DNA of 64,000 nt from NCBI GenBank assembly GCA_965233665.1, contig CBDDTG010000021.1:20790-84789 (forward strand), in the 5' to 3' direction. The position numbers and the translations under genes were made by a program. Below are positions 63,198 to 64,000 of this stretch, piece after piece; position 1 is the stretch's first letter, and every line of letters begins with the position of its first letter. The stretch is from Bacterioplanes sp965233665 (lineage in GTDB: Bacteria > Pseudomonadota > Gammaproteobacteria > Pseudomonadales > Oceanobacteraceae). The notes beneath the pieces were generated by a model. It searched no databases. It was not told the DNA's origin and saw nothing but the letters and a program-made list of their open reading frames with translations.

Positions 63198-64000
63198 TTA
63201 ACTGAATGATCGAGTAAAACCGGCTTGGTATTGTCCGGGCGTCGTGCCCATGGCTTTGACAAAAAAGCGATGCAAATGGCTTTGATCATGAAAGCCGCAT
63301 TGGCCAGCAACCTCGGTCACGCGCATGCCGGCACGTAGCAGTTGCTTCGCGCGATGCAAACGAACCTGCACTTGATAAGCATGGGGCGGCATTCCAAATT
63401 GCTGCTTAAAAGCACGCGCCATGTGATAGGGGCTCAATGCCGCCAGCTGCGCTAACTCGCGCAGCGAGACGTCGCTGTCGGGATGATCGTCTAAAAACGA
63501 TTTCACCAGCTGCAGTTGACGCTGCACGCGTGATACCGGAGCGGCGCCAGCGCGGCTGCGGCCGTGACGCAATACCAGCTGCTGCAGGGCATCCAGCATC
63601 AGGCTTTCGCGTTGCAAGCGGCTGCAATAACTGGATTGGCTGGCCTGCATGGCGTGTCGCAGTGCCTGGGCCACGGTTGGGTCAAACACCACGGGCTCTG
63701 GGAAATAGGGCGTCGCTAAGCGTCCCTCGGTGGCATCGCTGGCAATGTCCGACAACTGCTCAGGCAGTGGATAAATTGCCTGATAGGCCCAGCCGCCATG
63801 GCTTTCGGCGTGGCCATCGTGCACATCATCGGCATTGACCAAAATAACGGTGCCGGCCGGGGCGATGTGTTGGCCGCCGCTGCGGTAAAAACTTTGCGCA
63901 CCTTGTTCGATGACGCCAATGGTAAAGCCTTCGTGCACGTGCTTAGCAAAGGTACGCGTTTGGTAACGGGCGTTGAGCATCTCGAGGCCACCGAGCAGGT
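63198..64000 (-). CDS. AraC-family regulator with cupin-like sensor domain (N-terminus outside window)
   Basis: At least 267 codons are open up to the window edge. Upstream of the internal ATG at 63980 the frame continues as LLGGLE and matches the usual start region of such regulators (GLE.L.ARY...F..H.HEGF), so the real start is beyond 64000. An N-terminal cupin/arabinose-binding-type domain (HVHEGFTIGVIEQG, PAGTVILVNADDVHDG) and a C-terminal pair of helix-turn-helix units (LRELAQLAALSPYHMARAFKQQFG as SLRELAQLAALSPYHMARAF, and VTEVAGQCGFHDQSHLHRFF). Probable local activator of azlCD. Confidence 0.93.
   Translation of the reverse strand, partial: LLGGLEMLNARYQTRTFAKHVHEGFTIGVIEQGAQSFYRSGGQHIAPAGTVILVNADDVHDGHAESHGGWAYQAIYPLPEQLSDIASDATEGRLATPYFPEPVVFDPTVAQALRHAMQASQSSYCSRLQRESLMLDALQQLVLRHGRSRAGAAPVSRVQRQLQLVKSFLDDHPDSDVSLRELAQLAALSPYHMARAFKQQFGMPPHAYQVQVRLHRAKQLLRAGMRVTEVAGQCGFHDQSHLHRFFVKAMGTTPGQYQAGFTRSFS

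Overview
The window is a compact, gene-dense chromosomal segment of a gammaproteobacterium of the Pseudomonadales/Oceanospirillales type. The evidence is gene order: proC-yggS-pilT-pilU, the block tonB3-like/gshB/pilGHIJK-chpA-chpB-chpC, yqgE-ruvX-pyrR-pyrB-pyrC', cyaA/lppL/lysA/dapF/DUF484/HAD, and sutA all follow arrangements known from Pseudomonas and its marine relatives. There are no rRNA or tRNA genes, no CRISPR array, no insertion sequence and no phage. Genus is not determined; a marine Oceanospirillales-like bacterium is an inference.

Layout. 1-3611: proC (cut by the window edge) and yggS run left, the twitching ATPases pilT and pilU run right. 3744-6011: a membrane GGDEF-EAL protein. 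5980-8693: molybdopterin operon moaA-B-C-D-E running left. 8883-11912: a large lipoprotein with a heparinase II/III-like lyase fold. 12026-12235: what looks like the 3' remnant of a chemoreceptor gene. 12241-16528: envelope genes running left (MltC-like transglycosylase, ynbE, ydbL, lemA, M48 protease). 16684-20598: cytochrome c5, spermidine synthase/arginine decarboxylase divergently arranged, a SutA-like transcription factor and a small membrane ORF. 20606-32791: a long leftward run of housekeeping genes (gshB, tonB-like, yqgE, ruvX, pyrR, pyrB, pyrC', cyaA, lppL, lysA, dapF, DUF484, HAD phosphatase).

32985-45444 is the Pil-Chp chemosensory operon for type IV pili: two response regulators, two CheW proteins, the receptor PilJ, methyltransferase PilK, methylesterase ChpB, and a giant ChpA kinase encoded by two overlapping frames and carrying two long hexanucleotide repeats in its linkers. 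With pilT/pilU and the TonB3-like gene, much of the twitching control machinery is in this window. 45480-52837 is a surface-glycan island (four glycosyltransferase-like proteins, a polysaccharide deacetylase, two small-kinase-fold proteins, an O-antigen ligase/polymerase). 52903-57415 is the methyl cycle operon sahR-metK-ahcY-metF, with an inverted repeat over the sahR promoter. 57569-61985 is moxR/DUF58/tgpA. 62070-64000 holds a 40-codon ORF, azlCD and an AraC-type regulator cut by the window edge.

Points of most interest: lysA carries three single-base deletions that together restore frame; chpA is split by what could be one extra base; xerC is missing from its usual place; ynbE-ydbL sit without ydbH and are coupled to lemA/M48; the sahR promoter predicts an almost leaderless mRNA; and a palindrome covers the moaA -35 element. 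I did not find a clearly unprecedented defence or mobile system here.
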